A stretch of DNA of 28,301 nt from a virus, in IMG/VR virus record IMGVR_UViG_3300032242_002194, positions 1 to 28,301 of that record, one strand, 5' to 3'. Position numbers and translations under genes: made by a program. Shown in pieces: positions 7,233-15,338 of this stretch (its first letter is position 1; every line of letters starts with the position of its first letter). The notes beneath the pieces are model-generated. The model searched no databases, had not been told where the DNA came from, and saw only the letters and a list, made by a program, of their open reading frames with translations.

Positions 7233-10200
7233 GTACTTGGAACATTAGGCGCAGCAACAGCCAAAGGAGTTGGATTCACTGCGGTTCCTGCTGAGCTTCC
7301 AGGTACTCCGACAATTGGCACTGCAACTGTTGTCAGTGGTGTTGCTGTATCAGTTGCTTACACAGCACCCGCTTTCGATGGTAACACTAGTATCTTATCC
7401 TATACTGCGGTTGCCTATAACTATCCAAGCGGAACGTCTACTGGTATCACAGGCATTGCCTACGGGCCAAATAGCGGCAGTGTTACTGTTTCTGGACTAA
7501 CATCGGGCAGTGCCTATACATTTAAGGTCTACGCAACCAACGGTATTGGTAACAGCGGCCTAAGTGGTATGAGTAATAATGTCACTACATGGGTAGTGCC
7601 CGGTGCTCCAACTATAGGCGCAGTAGCTTATACTATCGGTAACTCATACGCATCGGTTGCATTTACACAACCGACTAGTAATGGAGGGACGCCAATTACT
7701 AGTTATACGGCCGTTGCATATGTAGGTGGAGTAGCGTCTGGACAAACTGGAACATTGAGTCAAGCAACATCGGGTAGTATACAGGTTAATGGATTAATTG
7801 CCGGACAGTCTTATACCTTTAGAGTGTATGCAACTAACCTAGTTGGTAACAGTCCAAATAGTAACGCTTCGTCTCCAGCAACGTTAGTATTTACAAAACC
7901 AGATGCACCAACAATTGGAACAGCAACTTATACAGGTGGAACATCTGCAACAGTGGGGTATACAGCACCTGCAAATAACGGCGGCGCAGCTATATCAACA
8001 TATACTGTTAGAGCATATATCAATGGAATAGTAACTGCACTAGTCGGTTCTGGTACATCATCGCCGTTAAGTATAACTGGATTGACTAAAGGTACCGCTT
8101 ACACATTTAGAGTTACTGCCACTAATATATATGGTACTAGTGATGCAAGTAACGACAGTAATTCGATAACAGCGTTGACTGTTCCCGGCAAACCAATTAT
8201 AGGAACAGCTCTAGCAACCAGCGGTACATCAGTTGATGTAAATTTTACAGCGCCAACAGACACTGGCGGTATCAGCACATACATTACATCATATACTGCA
8301 ACATCTACTCCAGGCAGTATATCAGTTACTAAAACAACAGGATTGCCAACTCCAGGTTCAACAAGTGTAATTAATATTTCTGGATTAACCAAAGGTCAAC
8401 CATACACCTTTACCGTGTATGCAACTAATCCAATAGGCAATACTATTAGTGATGCTAGTACTTCAGTTACTCCTGCTGATCCACCTAACGCACCAACAAT
8501 TAATCTTGTAACCACATCGACTGCCAACACTGGCGCAACAGGAACTGTGGTTGTTAATTATTCAGCACCAAGTGATAACGGCGGTGCTACTATCACAAGT
8601 TATACCGCAGTATCAACTCCGGGTAGTATAACTGGCTCAGTATCACAAGCAGGATCGGGCGCAATTACAGTAACCGGATTAACCAAAGGCACTGCTTATA
8701 CATTTGTTGTGTACGCAACTAACCGCGTTGGCAATGGTTCAAACAGTAATACTAGTTCGAGTATTACTCCATTAACATACCCGGCTGCTCCAACAATTGG
8801 CACAGCAACTGCTACAGGTCCAAATAGTGCAACAGTAACTTATACCGCTCCAACAGATACTGGCGGCAGTGCTATTACTAACTATACAGCAACATCGTCA
8901 CCGTCGGCAACGTTAACTCAATCAGTGACCAGCACAGGTGTTATAACAATAACAGGCGGATTAACCAAAGGAACTCAGTATTCATTTACTGTAACAGCAA
9001 CAAACGCAACCGGTACAGGTGCAAGCAGCGGATCATCTAGTCCAAACATTACAACATGGACTGAACCAGGCGCCCCTACAATTGGAACTGCAACTGAAGT
9101 TAATGCTACTACTGTTACCATTGCGTTTACTGCAGGGACAACTGGCGGAACACCTATCCTTGATTTTACAGCCACAGCGTATCTCTACCCAAGCGGAACA
9201 TCTTCAGGCGTTAGCGTTACAGGTACCGCTAGCCCAATTACTGTTACGGGACTAACACAGGGCACTACCTACACAATTAAGGTTGCTGCAAGAAACTCTG
9301 TAGGCACAGGAACATATAGTAGTTCAAGCAATACTGTTCAACCTGCTGATAAACCCAGCAAGCCAACTACTCCTACTGTTTCAACGTCAACTACCTACAC
9401 AGCCGATGGCCGTGTGACAATTACGTTCACTGCTCCCTATGATGGTGGCACTACTATTACTGATTACTATTTTGTATCTAACCCCGTGACCACAACACAG
9501 ACTGTTAGTCAAGCCGGTGGCGGCACATACCTGTTTACAGGATTGGTCAAGGGTACAGCCTATACCTTTGCCTATGCTGCAAAGAACCGTATCGGAACGG
9601 GTACATACAGTGATTATAGTTCTAGTATAACTCCGTTAACTGTGCCGAGCGCACCGGGTATAGGAACAGCATTGAGATACGATGCAACTTCTGTTACTGT
9701 TGCCTATACAAATTCAAACGATGCAGGCGGGACTGGAATTACAAGCTATACTGCAACCTCAACACCCGGCAGTATTACAGGAAGTGGATTTAGTAGTCCA
9801 ATCCTAGTAACTGGATTAACCAAAGGCACGCCCTATACGTTTACGGTACACGCAAATAATTCACGTGGCGCAAGTATTGAGTCAACAACTAGTAATTCTG
9901 CAACTCCTGCTACTGTGCCAAATGCACCAACGATAGGAACGGCAACTACTATCAGTAAGAGTTCTGCCAGTGTGTCATTTACTGCGCCAACAGACAATGG
10001 TGGTAATACGATTATCAGTTATACTGCTGTGTCAAATCCAAGTGGGATATCGCAGACACTTACACAATCGGGATCAGGGACGATCACAGTAACGGGATTA
10101 AGTCCAGCAACGCCATATACATTTACTGTCTATGCAACCAATACCTATGGTGATGGCGCTTCTAGTCTAGCAAGTAATCAGATCACAACAACTAATTCAT

Positions 10201-13172
10201 ATGCTGTATCTGCAAGTCCGACTACTATTAATGAAACTTCTAATAGGACAGTAACACTCACGGTAAACACTATTGGTGTTGCCAACGGCACAACCATGTA
10301 TTGGACCAACACAGGCACTACTGGTGCAGCTGACTTTACAGATGCTGTGAATAGCGGATCATTTCAAATCTCAGCAAGCGGCTCGCCTCCAGTTGGTACG
10401 TACAGTCTTGATAGAACAACAGTAACTGATCTAAATACCGAAGGCCCCGAGACATTGATCTTTAATCTTCAGTATCCGTCTGGTACAACAGTAGCATCAG
10501 CGACAGTAAACGTAACCGATACTTCTCTAACGCCAACGCCTACATACAGTATTACAGCAGACCAAACTTCTATTAATGAAACTACAAATCAAACTGTAAA
10601 CTTCAGTATCACAACTACATATGTTCCAAACGGCACTACATTATATTGGCAACTGTATTCTGGTGTACAAGCTGCTGACTTTACTGCAGGAACCTCAACT
10701 GGTTCAGTTACTATATCAGGAGCCGCTTCGGCAGCACCCGGATTCCCACAGACCGGAGGGACTGCTTCATTTAGTCTAACCACAGTCACTGACCATTTAA
10801 CCGAAGGCGCCGAGGCATTCTTTATCTACCTTGGAACCAACAGTCCAGCAAGTTCATATCAAGTGGCCACATCACAAGTTATAACAATCGCCGATACATC
10901 CTTAACCTACGGTGTTGTTTCATTGTCGTCTACAACAGTTAGTCAAAATATTGTTAAAACTGGACTAGCATTAACAGTAAGCGGATCATTTGTGGTAACA
11001 ATGTCAAGTGGAACCCCGGGCACTATTACACCAACGGATATCGGTGGTACTAATACATTTAGTGCAACTTCGATTACTCCAAGTTCACGAACATTTACAG
11101 CAGTTAATCAAACTCAGATTATTGGTTGGGCAGTAACCACAAATGCTGTTGACTATTCAAATACATCATACACCAAGTCGATTGGGGTATTATTAGACAC
11201 ATCAAACGGTACATATCCGACCCATACAATAACATTGAATCGTATTGCCTATACAGAAGATATTACAGTCAGTCCTACTAGCGGATATACTAACAGTACC
11301 TTTACCTATACTGTTAAAGGAGCCCCAGGTACACAAATAATCACTTGGGATTCAGTTAACGGATATGCAAACAGAGTGACTAATACATTATCAGGAAGTA
11401 TTGGTGACTCCGGTTATGGAACGTTTACAGCTAGTGGGGTGTATTGGGTCACACCCGGAACATATACTGCATATGCTTATTGGTATGCAACCGGTCACGG
11501 TGACCCTAGTCAGGGATTCAGCGCCGGTTATGCAACACATACTAATGTGTCAGTAACAGTCTCGTACCCGCCGGTGGTGGTAACAGTTACAGGTAATTCA
11601 GGAACGGGCCAAGTTGGAGTACCATTCTCCGGAAGTCAATATACCGCTTACCCAGGCAGTGTGGTAAATGTCAGCGCCAGTGGTGGGAGTGGCGGAACAT
11701 ACTCATTCTCAGTTACATCTGGATCATTACCAACTGGAGTAAACATACAAGGTAGTGGGGCCCTAGCTGGACTTGTTACAGGAACTCCTACAGCCAGTGG
11801 TTTTTATTCAGCGACTATAACTGCAACAAATGGTACTACATCGGGAACTGCAACCATCACCGTTGCTATTGTTGCTGCACCAGCAATGGGATCAGTATCC
11901 TTAAATACTGCTCCAAATGGCGGCACCTCTTACTATACTGTAGGGTCCGGCCCAACAGTAACCTGGACGTCAACTGGCACTAGAGGTGTGGGTATTATAA
12001 TAAACAGTTCAGGCCAGGGTGAATTTGGATCTAACAGTAGTCGTAGTTTAACAAACAACTATCTTGGTTCGCAATATGGTGCAGGATCGTATACTGTTGA
12101 ATTATCCCCAGTAGCATTGGCTACAAATCTAAGTTATGTTGGGACAAGTTCTTATGTTAGCTACTCGTTAGTTGCAGCACCAACTGTGACAGGTGTCACA
12201 GTTACTACAACCCCAGGTCCGTATAATTCTTCTACATCTTCGTCAGTAACTGTTAAGGCAGGCACTAATGCATACTATAACTGGAACACAACCAATACAA
12301 CAACATTGGTTTATTATATAAGCACCAACGGTGGAGGATATGTAGGGCCAAACGATGTTACTGGATTTCTACAAGGACCTAGTGGCCCCCAACGATATTT
12401 AGAGGCAACTGCTACAGTATCAGCAACTCAGTCACTTTATCTTATAGCATATAATGCCGCAGGTACATCGGTTACTAGTTCAACAGCAACTATAACATGG
12501 ACGCCATATACTGAATCGGTATCAAACAGTCCTACCACGTTCACAACTGCTGGATCAACAACTATTACAATGACCGGTGGTTATCCAAACGATACAGTTT
12601 ATTTTAGTATTAACAATACAGGATATGCCGACGGAACTGTTACTTTAGACGGATCTGGAAACTTTACCAATTCTAGTGGATATTCAGGCTTTGCTGCGGG
12701 AACCTATACACTCTATGTACGATTTGGCACAACGGGTCATACAGCACAAGCTGCCACAGTGACAATAAATTACTCCTTTGGTACTCCTAAAGGCGGTCAG
12801 TACTGTTCGGGTGTTAATCTAGTACAAGACTACTGGAACGGTACAGGTTCATATTTTACCAGCGTTGTACAATATAACAGTCCGACTTGCGGATATGTAC
12901 CACCTGCTGCCACAATAACAATTAGAGCCTACGGAGATACAAGTAACATTACCATAGTTTGGTCTACAACCAATGCTGGCAGTACATCATGGAGTGCTTA
13001 TATAAGCAGTACTGCTGCTAGCGGAAGTCAATATTTTAACGGTGCTGGCGGAGCATTTGCTGGCGGTAGCTTTAGTATAACTGGTACTGCTAATTCTAAC
13101 AATGGCGGCAGTAATGCAAGTAAAACACTCAATGTTGGGCCAATTACCGGATCATTTGATGTCACAGTATAA
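7227..13172 (+). CDS. Giant multi-domain fibronectin-III adhesin (1981 residues)
   Basis: After the signature MPVLGTLGAATAKGVGF, residues ~25-990 hold ten consecutive Fn3 modules, each about 90-100 residues. They start P-x-APTIGTA and contain GLTKGT-YTF-V-ATN-GT/N strands. Residues ~991-1225 hold two Calx-beta-like units (TINETSNRTVTLTVN and SINETTNQTVNFSI, each with a D-x-(N/L)TEG(P/A)E turn). Further beta segments follow, including a putative-Ig (He_PIG-like) stretch at ~1447-1550 with SGSLPTGV and TPTASGFYSATITATN. A C-terminal part with a few cysteines (GGQYCSGVN, SPTCGY) closes the protein. No signal peptide or transmembrane helix is seen. Such Ig/Fn3 arrays in phage proteins usually decorate virions and bind carbohydrates. 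This is by far the largest gene here. Confidence 0.88.
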   Translation: MPVLGTLGAATAKGVGFTAVPAELPGTPTIGTATVVSGVAVSVAYTAPAFDGNTSILSYTAVAYNYPSGTSTGITGIAYGPNSGSVTVSGLTSGSAYTFKVYATNGIGNSGLSGMSNNVTTWVVPGAPTIGAVAYTIGNSYASVAFTQPTSNGGTPITSYTAVAYVGGVASGQTGTLSQATSGSIQVNGLIAGQSYTFRVYATNLVGNSPNSNASSPATLVFTKPDAPTIGTATYTGGTSATVGYTAPANNGGAAISTYTVRAYINGIVTALVGSGTSSPLSITGLTKGTAYTFRVTATNIYGTSDASNDSNSITALTVPGKPIIGTALATSGTSVDVNFTAPTDTGGISTYITSYTATSTPGSISVTKTTGLPTPGSTSVINISGLTKGQPYTFTVYATNPIGNTISDASTSVTPADPPNAPTINLVTTSTANTGATGTVVVNYSAPSDNGGATITSYTAVSTPGSITGSVSQAGSGAITVTGLTKGTAYTFVVYATNRVGNGSNSNTSSSITPLTYPAAPTIGTATATGPNSATVTYTAPTDTGGSAITNYTATSSPSATLTQSVTSTGVITITGGLTKGTQYSFTVTATNATGTGASSGSSSPNITTWTEPGAPTIGTATEVNATTVTIAFTAGTTGGTPILDFTATAYLYPSGTSSGVSVTGTASPITVTGLTQGTTYTIKVAARNSVGTGTYSSSSNTVQPADKPSKPTTPTVSTSTTYTADGRVTITFTAPYDGGTTITDYYFVSNPVTTTQTVSQAGGGTYLFTGLVKGTAYTFAYAAKNRIGTGTYSDYSSSITPLTVPSAPGIGTALRYDATSVTVAYTNSNDAGGTGITSYTATSTPGSITGSGFSSPILVTGLTKGTPYTFTVHANNSRGASIESTTSNSATPATVPNAPTIGTATTISKSSASVSFTAPTDNGGNTIISYTAVSNPSGISQTLTQSGSGTITVTGLSPATPYTFTVYATNTYGDGASSLASNQITTTNSYAVSASPTTINETSNRTVTLTVNTIGVANGTTMYWTNTGTTGAADFTDAVNSGSFQISASGSPPVGTYSLDRTTVTDLNTEGPETLIFNLQYPSGTTVASATVNVTDTSLTPTPTYSITADQTSINETTNQTVNFSITTTYVPNGTTLYWQLYSGVQAADFTAGTSTGSVTISGAASAAPGFPQTGGTASFSLTTVTDHLTEGAEAFFIYLGTNSPASSYQVATSQVITIADTSLTYGVVSLSSTTVSQNIVKTGLALTVSGSFVVTMSSGTPGTITPTDIGGTNTFSATSITPSSRTFTAVNQTQIIGWAVTTNAVDYSNTSYTKSIGVLLDTSNGTYPTHTITLNRIAYTEDITVSPTSGYTNSTFTYTVKGAPGTQIITWDSVNGYANRVTNTLSGSIGDSGYGTFTASGVYWVTPGTYTAYAYWYATGHGDPSQGFSAGYATHTNVSVTVSYPPVVVTVTGNSGTGQVGVPFSGSQYTAYPGSVVNVSASGGSGGTYSFSVTSGSLPTGVNIQGSGALAGLVTGTPTASGFYSATITATNGTTSGTATITVAIVAAPAMGSVSLNTAPNGGTSYYTVGSGPTVTWTSTGTRGVGIIINSSGQGEFGSNSSRSLTNNYLGSQYGAGSYTVELSPVALATNLSYVGTSSYVSYSLVAAPTVTGVTVTTTPGPYNSSTSSSVTVKAGTNAYYNWNTTNTTTLVYYISTNGGGYVGPNDVTGFLQGPSGPQRYLEATATVSATQSLYLIAYNAAGTSVTSSTATITWTPYTESVSNSPTTFTTAGSTTITMTGGYPNDTVYFSINNTGYADGTVTLDGSGNFTNSSGYSGFAAGTYTLYVRFGTTGHTAQAATVTINYSFGTPKGGQYCSGVNLVQDYWNGTGSYFTSVVQYNSPTCGYVPPAATITIRAYGDTSNITIVWSTTNAGSTSWSAYISSTAASGSQYFNGAGGAFAGGSFSITGTANSNNGGSNASKTLNVGPITGSFDVTV

Positions 13173-13184
13173 AAGGAAAATAGC

Positions 13185-13472
13185 ATGACAGGAATAGTAA
13201 GAACAAACGCAGATGCACATACAGGACATAGTGGCAAGCCATTTCACAAAACCTTTTATAAGGCAGGCAGTCCCAACGTCTTTGTAAATAACGAAGCAGT
13301 GGTTAGAAAGGGAGATAGTCTAGCCTGTGGTGACAAAGCAAGTGGAGTTAGTCCAAATGTATTTGTCAACAATATTGCAGTTCATCGACAAGGTGATGCA
13401 ACAACGGGACACGGTTCATGGGCACCGTGTTCAGCAGCCACAGGTAGTCCAAATGTGTTTGCAAATTCTTAA
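13185..13472 (+). CDS. PAAR-domain baseplate spike tip protein
   Basis: The 95-residue protein has the PAAR layout: three repeats of GSPNVFVNN/VSPNVFVNN/GSPNVFANS separated by V-R-GD turns (AVVRKGDSLACG, AVHRQGDATTGHG). His and Cys residues (H11, H14, C48, H75, C82 by eye) could bind the single metal ion that sharpens the tip. PAAR proteins cap the trimeric spike of contractile tails and T6SS. The gene closes the fibre block, 12 nt after the giant adhesin and behind an AAAAGGAAA ribosome site. This supports a contractile (myovirus) tail. Confidence 0.9.
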   Translation: MTGIVRTNADAHTGHSGKPFHKTFYKAGSPNVFVNNEAVVRKGDSLACGDKASGVSPNVFVNNIAVHRQGDATTGHGSWAPCSAATGSPNVFANS

Positions 13473-13480
13473 GGAATAAG

Positions 13481-13900
13481 ATGAAAAAGTTTTTATGGAA
13501 CGTGTTGGGATTTTTAAGCCTGGGCATGGCCTACGTAGGATTAATAACTCCGGGCATCCCCTATAGTTGTTTTGTAGTATTTGCCGCCTATTGCTTTAGC
13601 AAGGGCAACGAACGTATGCATCGCTGGTTATACAACCATAAGATCTTTGGACCGTTCCTGACCAACTGGGGTGAGAAGCGTGTATTTCCAACTAAGATGA
13701 AATTCTTTATGTTGGCCATGATGTCAAGCAGTCTGGTTATCATGTACTTTACCAATGTACCCACTCGTGGAATTTTATTCACAGGCATCTTCATGTTATT
13801 TGTGGCCATCTGGGCATGGCGCTGGCCAGGTTCAGTAGAAGAACATGATCGTCGTATCGCAGAGGGTAAAAAGATTGGCTGGTTCAATAACTCATTTTAA
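13481..13900 (+). CDS. YbaN/DUF454 family inner-membrane protein
   Basis: This 139-residue protein matches the DUF454 (E. coli YbaN) pattern: MKKFLWNVLGFLSLGMAYVG and PGIPYSCFVVFAAYCFSKGN, then RMHRWLYNHKIFGPFLTNW, then two further hydrophobic helices (about residues 73-90 and 95-115). Topology looks like a small three- to four-helix inner-membrane protein with a basic C-terminus. The cellular role of YbaN is poorly defined. In the phage it may alter the host envelope during infection. It has a TAAGGAATAAG ribosome site 8 nt after the PAAR gene and is followed 1 nt later by the next ATG, so it belongs to the same late operon. Confidence 0.85.
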   Translation: MKKFLWNVLGFLSLGMAYVGLITPGIPYSCFVVFAAYCFSKGNERMHRWLYNHKIFGPFLTNWGEKRVFPTKMKFFMLAMMSSSLVIMYFTNVPTRGILFTGIFMLFVAIWAWRWPGSVEEHDRRIAEGKKIGWFNNSF

Positions 13901-13901
13901 T

Positions 13902-14147
13902 ATGCAAAAAATACCATTAGAACAACTAGTAGACATTGCCGCTGAAGTAGAGCAAGGCGATCCAATTGATTGGGGCCGGCTAAAGCTAGGGCAAGAAGAA
14001 GCATTCAAGTTAGTGGGTACCACTATACTAGACATGTTTGACAAAGAAGTGTATACTTATGAAGACAAGTTAATCATGTTGTCCACAATTACCAAACTGA
14101 CTGTAGAGAACATGATCCTACATACAAAACTACTAGCAGGTGACTAA
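13902..14147 (+). CDS. Small conserved-looking phage protein, unknown function
   Basis: The 81-residue helical, acidic protein reads MQKIPLEQLVDIAAEVEQGD, then a DWGRLKLGQEEAFKLVG segment and TVENMILHTKLLAGD. I chose ATG 13902, which begins one base after the preceding stop, over an in-frame upstream ATG at 13845 that would lie inside the YbaN gene and add a basic, non-matching leader. No catalytic motif, signal peptide or membrane segment is seen. The next gene begins directly after its stop codon (TAA-ATG), so the two are likely translated together. Confidence 0.75.
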   Translation: MQKIPLEQLVDIAAEVEQGDPIDWGRLKLGQEEAFKLVGTTILDMFDKEVYTYEDKLIMLSTITKLTVENMILHTKLLAGD

Positions 14148-14450
14148 ATGAAATGTGAACAAGGCGACATTGCCAAAATCATAATGAGTATCCGACCTGC
14201 TAACATTGGCAAGCAGGTTCTAGTGGATACCTACATCGGACGCTTCACGGAAGGAGACGAGTTCGACTTTCGTGGTATAGTCTGTAAAGCACAGATTACC
14301 GATCACTACTGGTGGGTAGCAACTGACTACGGATTAACCAATATGCTAGGCGATACACCTAAAGCCTACATCCCAGATTCATGGTTAGAACCAATTCGTC
14401 CAGACAGTGTAAGGGCCAAGGCAAAAGAATCGGTTGATTTGTTTGCCTAA
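14148..14450 (+). CDS. Small hypothetical phage protein
   Basis: This 100-residue soluble protein has an N-terminal half that looks like a small beta-barrel (GDIAKIIMSIRPANIGKQVL, then a FDFRGIVCKAQI strand and HYWWVATDYGL). It ends in a basic helix and DLFA. The pattern of GD.A.I and a WW pair resembles small Sm/SH3-like phage proteins, but I cannot assign a family. It starts immediately after the TAA of the preceding gene. A promoter motif for the following exported protein begins within 30 nt of its stop, so it probably ends the PAAR-YbaN operon. Confidence 0.72.
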   Translation: MKCEQGDIAKIIMSIRPANIGKQVLVDTYIGRFTEGDEFDFRGIVCKAQITDHYWWVATDYGLTNMLGDTPKAYIPDSWLEPIRPDSVRAKAKESVDLFA

Positions 14451-14478
14451 TATGTCAACGAAATTATAGCCTAGCACG

Positions 14479-14493
14479 TTAAATATATAAGCG
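14479..14493 (+). promoter_or_regulatory. Variant late promoter: TTAAATA followed by TATAAGCG
   Basis: TTAAATA at 14479-14485 is followed directly by TATAAGCG (to 14493), 16 nt before the ATG at 14509. The same pair (GTAAATA, 2 nt, TATAAGCG) precedes the other exported-protein gene at 28030. A proper AGGAG ribosome site follows. Confidence 0.45.
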
Positions 14494-14508
14494 CACTAGG
14501 AGATTATT

Positions 14509-14844
14509 ATGAAAAGAATAGTAGCCGGATTAATTTTAACATTTATGGCTGTGGCAGCCAATGCACAGCATCATGGATATTACGGACATGGATGTTGCTA
14601 TCGTGGCGGCGTCTATTACGGAGGAAGTAATTGGATTGCACCTGCACTAATTGGTGGTGTTATTGGTTACGAACTAAGTCGTAATAATGCACCCGTTGTA
14701 GTCCAACAACCAGTTATTGTTCAACAACCATCTGTTGTAGTACAACAACCACCTGCAGAAGTAGTTTACATCGACGGTGTAGCATACAAGAAACAAATTA
14801 TGGTCGTCAATGGGGTTGCTCAAGAAGTCCTAGTGAGACTATAA
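14509..14844 (+). CDS. Exported small protein with Gln/Val/Pro repeats
   Basis: The 111-residue protein has a clear signal peptide (MKRIVAGLILTFMAVAANA, cleavage likely after ANA). A His/Gly/Tyr/Cys-rich segment follows (HHGYYGHGCCYRGGVYYGG), then a small-residue helix with Gly spacing (ALIGGVIGYELS). Three VVQQP-type repeats come next, and a C-terminal domain YIDGVAYKKQIMVVNGVAQEV. The layout resembles small periplasmic or outer-membrane proteins with a glycine-zipper-like segment. Phage genes of this kind can alter the envelope or block superinfection, but no function is established here. AGGAG lies 8 nt before ATG. The tmRNA acceptor piece begins right after its stop. Confidence 0.8.
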   Translation: MKRIVAGLILTFMAVAANAQHHGYYGHGCCYRGGVYYGGSNWIAPALIGGVIGYELSRNNAPVVVQQPVIVQQPSVVVQQPPAEVVYIDGVAYKKQIMVVNGVAQEVLVRL

Positions 14845-14916
14845 TTAAAGTTATTGCTGTATGAAGCAAAGAGAAAAGTGTTCTGGACGCGGGTTCGACT
14901 CCCGCCAGGTCCACCA
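14845..14916 (+). ncRNA. ssrA: tmRNA acceptor piece (circularly permuted ssrA, 3' half)
   Basis: The 3' end is unmistakably tmRNA: TGGACGCGGGTTCGACTCCC continuing to an encoded CCA, nearly the same as the E. coli ssrA 3' end. The T-stem is GCGGG 14889-14893 with CCCGC 14901-14905 around loop TTCGACT. Acceptor strand CAGGTCC (14906-14912) pairs with GGGCCTG at 15156-15162, all 7 bp with one G-U. The discriminator is A14913 and CCA is 14914-14916. No 5' acceptor or D arm lies upstream, so it is not an ordinary tRNA. The partner half lies 239 nt downstream, which is the two-piece arrangement. The 5' boundary is uncertain; GCTGT 14856-14860 could pair with ACAGC 15198-15202. Confidence 0.9.
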
Positions 14917-14922
14917 TAAATA
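14916..14922 (+). promoter_or_regulatory. Late promoter motif ATAAATA overlapping the tmRNA CCA end
   Basis: The final A of the encoded CCA (14916) is the first A of ATAAATA. The motif ends 4 nt before the ATG at 14927, the same geometry as at 1802, 19504 and 26579. It could drive the inserted gene and the tmRNA coding piece separately from the acceptor piece. Confidence 0.55.
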
Positions 14923-14926
14923 TATT

Positions 14927-15154
14927 ATGGAGAAACAAAAACTATTAAAATGGATCGCAATGGTGTTGTATGTTACTGAAATAGCATTGACCAGTTTTGA
15001 TCGATATCCAATTAATGTTTTTGTTGGTGTAACAGGTAGCATGTTTTGGACATGGGCCGCAATAGTGACAGAAGATACTCCACTTATTTGGAGTTCTGTA
15101 CTTGCTGTTCTTGTCTTTGGTGCTGGTGTTATAAACTACTTAATGTCTTTATGA
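14927..15154 (+). CDS. Small membrane protein encoded between the two tmRNA pieces
   Basis: The 75-residue protein starts MEKQKLLKWIAMVLYVTEIA and has two or three hydrophobic helices (about residues 8-24, 30-47 and 53-73) with no signal peptidase site, so it should be an integral inner-membrane protein. The ATG at 14927 is preferred to an in-frame ATG at 14861, because the intervening 66 nt is the tmRNA T-arm and CCA. It would be read from the late motif 4 nt upstream, without a ribosome-binding site. Its stop codon ends one base before the mature 5' G of the tmRNA coding piece. I do not recognise the family. Finding a whole gene in the segment processed out of a permuted tmRNA is unusual. 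Confidence 0.72.
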   Translation: MEKQKLLKWIAMVLYVTEIALTSFDRYPINVFVGVTGSMFWTWAAIVTEDTPLIWSSVLAVLVFGAGVINYLMSL

Positions 15155-15155
15155 T

Positions 15156-15338
15156 GGGCCTGCCATGGTTTCGACAGGGCAAAGAGTAACAGAGTGGACA
15201 GCTCGGGAATGTGAAACCCGTAGGATTGGGGTAACCCGGTCGTAGAAGCAAACCAAAGTAAAAGCAAACGATCAAAAGTTCGCCTTAGCTGCCTAAACTC
15301 AGCTTAGGGTAGTTATACCTCGTAACAGAAAATAACAG
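15156..15338 (+). ncRNA. ssrA: tmRNA coding piece (circularly permuted ssrA, 5' half with tag)
   Basis: GGGCCTG (15156-15162) is the 5' acceptor strand, followed by the D-arm-like CCATGGTTTCGACAGGGC typical of tmRNA. A G/C-rich region at 15202-15240 can form PK1-like pairings. Next comes the tag frame at 15264-15296 and the hairpin CCTAA (15292-15296)/TTAGG (15304-15308), which holds the stop codon like helix 5. GGTA/TACC adds another short hairpin. No T-arm or CCA follows, so this piece needs the upstream acceptor piece. tmRNA with SmpB rescues stalled ribosomes and tags the nascent chain for proteolysis. smpB is not in the window, so the host's would be used. Confidence 0.93.
15264..15296 (+). 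other. tmRNA proteolysis-tag reading frame, ANDQKFALAA-stop
   Basis: Resume codon GCA at 15264 opens the frame A-N-D-Q-K-F-A-L-A-A followed by TAA 15294-15296. The AND start and ALAA end are the classic tag determinants: AND-like residues bind SspB/ClpA and LAA binds ClpX. The form ANDxxFALAA resembles beta- and gammaproteobacterial tags, from memory. Confidence 0.93.

Noticed and set aside
7227-13172. CRISPR-like or satellite repeats
   Set aside because: The periodic similarity is at protein level (Fn3 modules of 90-100 residues) with high nucleotide divergence. There are no short constant repeats with unique spacers.
13845-13901. Longer start for the protein at 13902
   Set aside because: It would lie inside the YbaN gene and add a basic leader without a good ribosome site. 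ATG 13902 follows the stop by one base.
14845-14916. An ordinary tRNA gene ending in CCA
   Set aside because: The T-arm and CCA are present, but no 5' acceptor strand complementary to CAGGTCC and no D or anticodon arm lies in the preceding 75 nt. The matching strand is at 15156, and the sequence matches the tmRNA 3' end.
14861-14926. Upstream ATG extending the small membrane protein
   Set aside because: The extra 22 codons would be the tmRNA T-arm and CCA sequence. The ATG at 14927 sits behind a late motif with the usual spacing.
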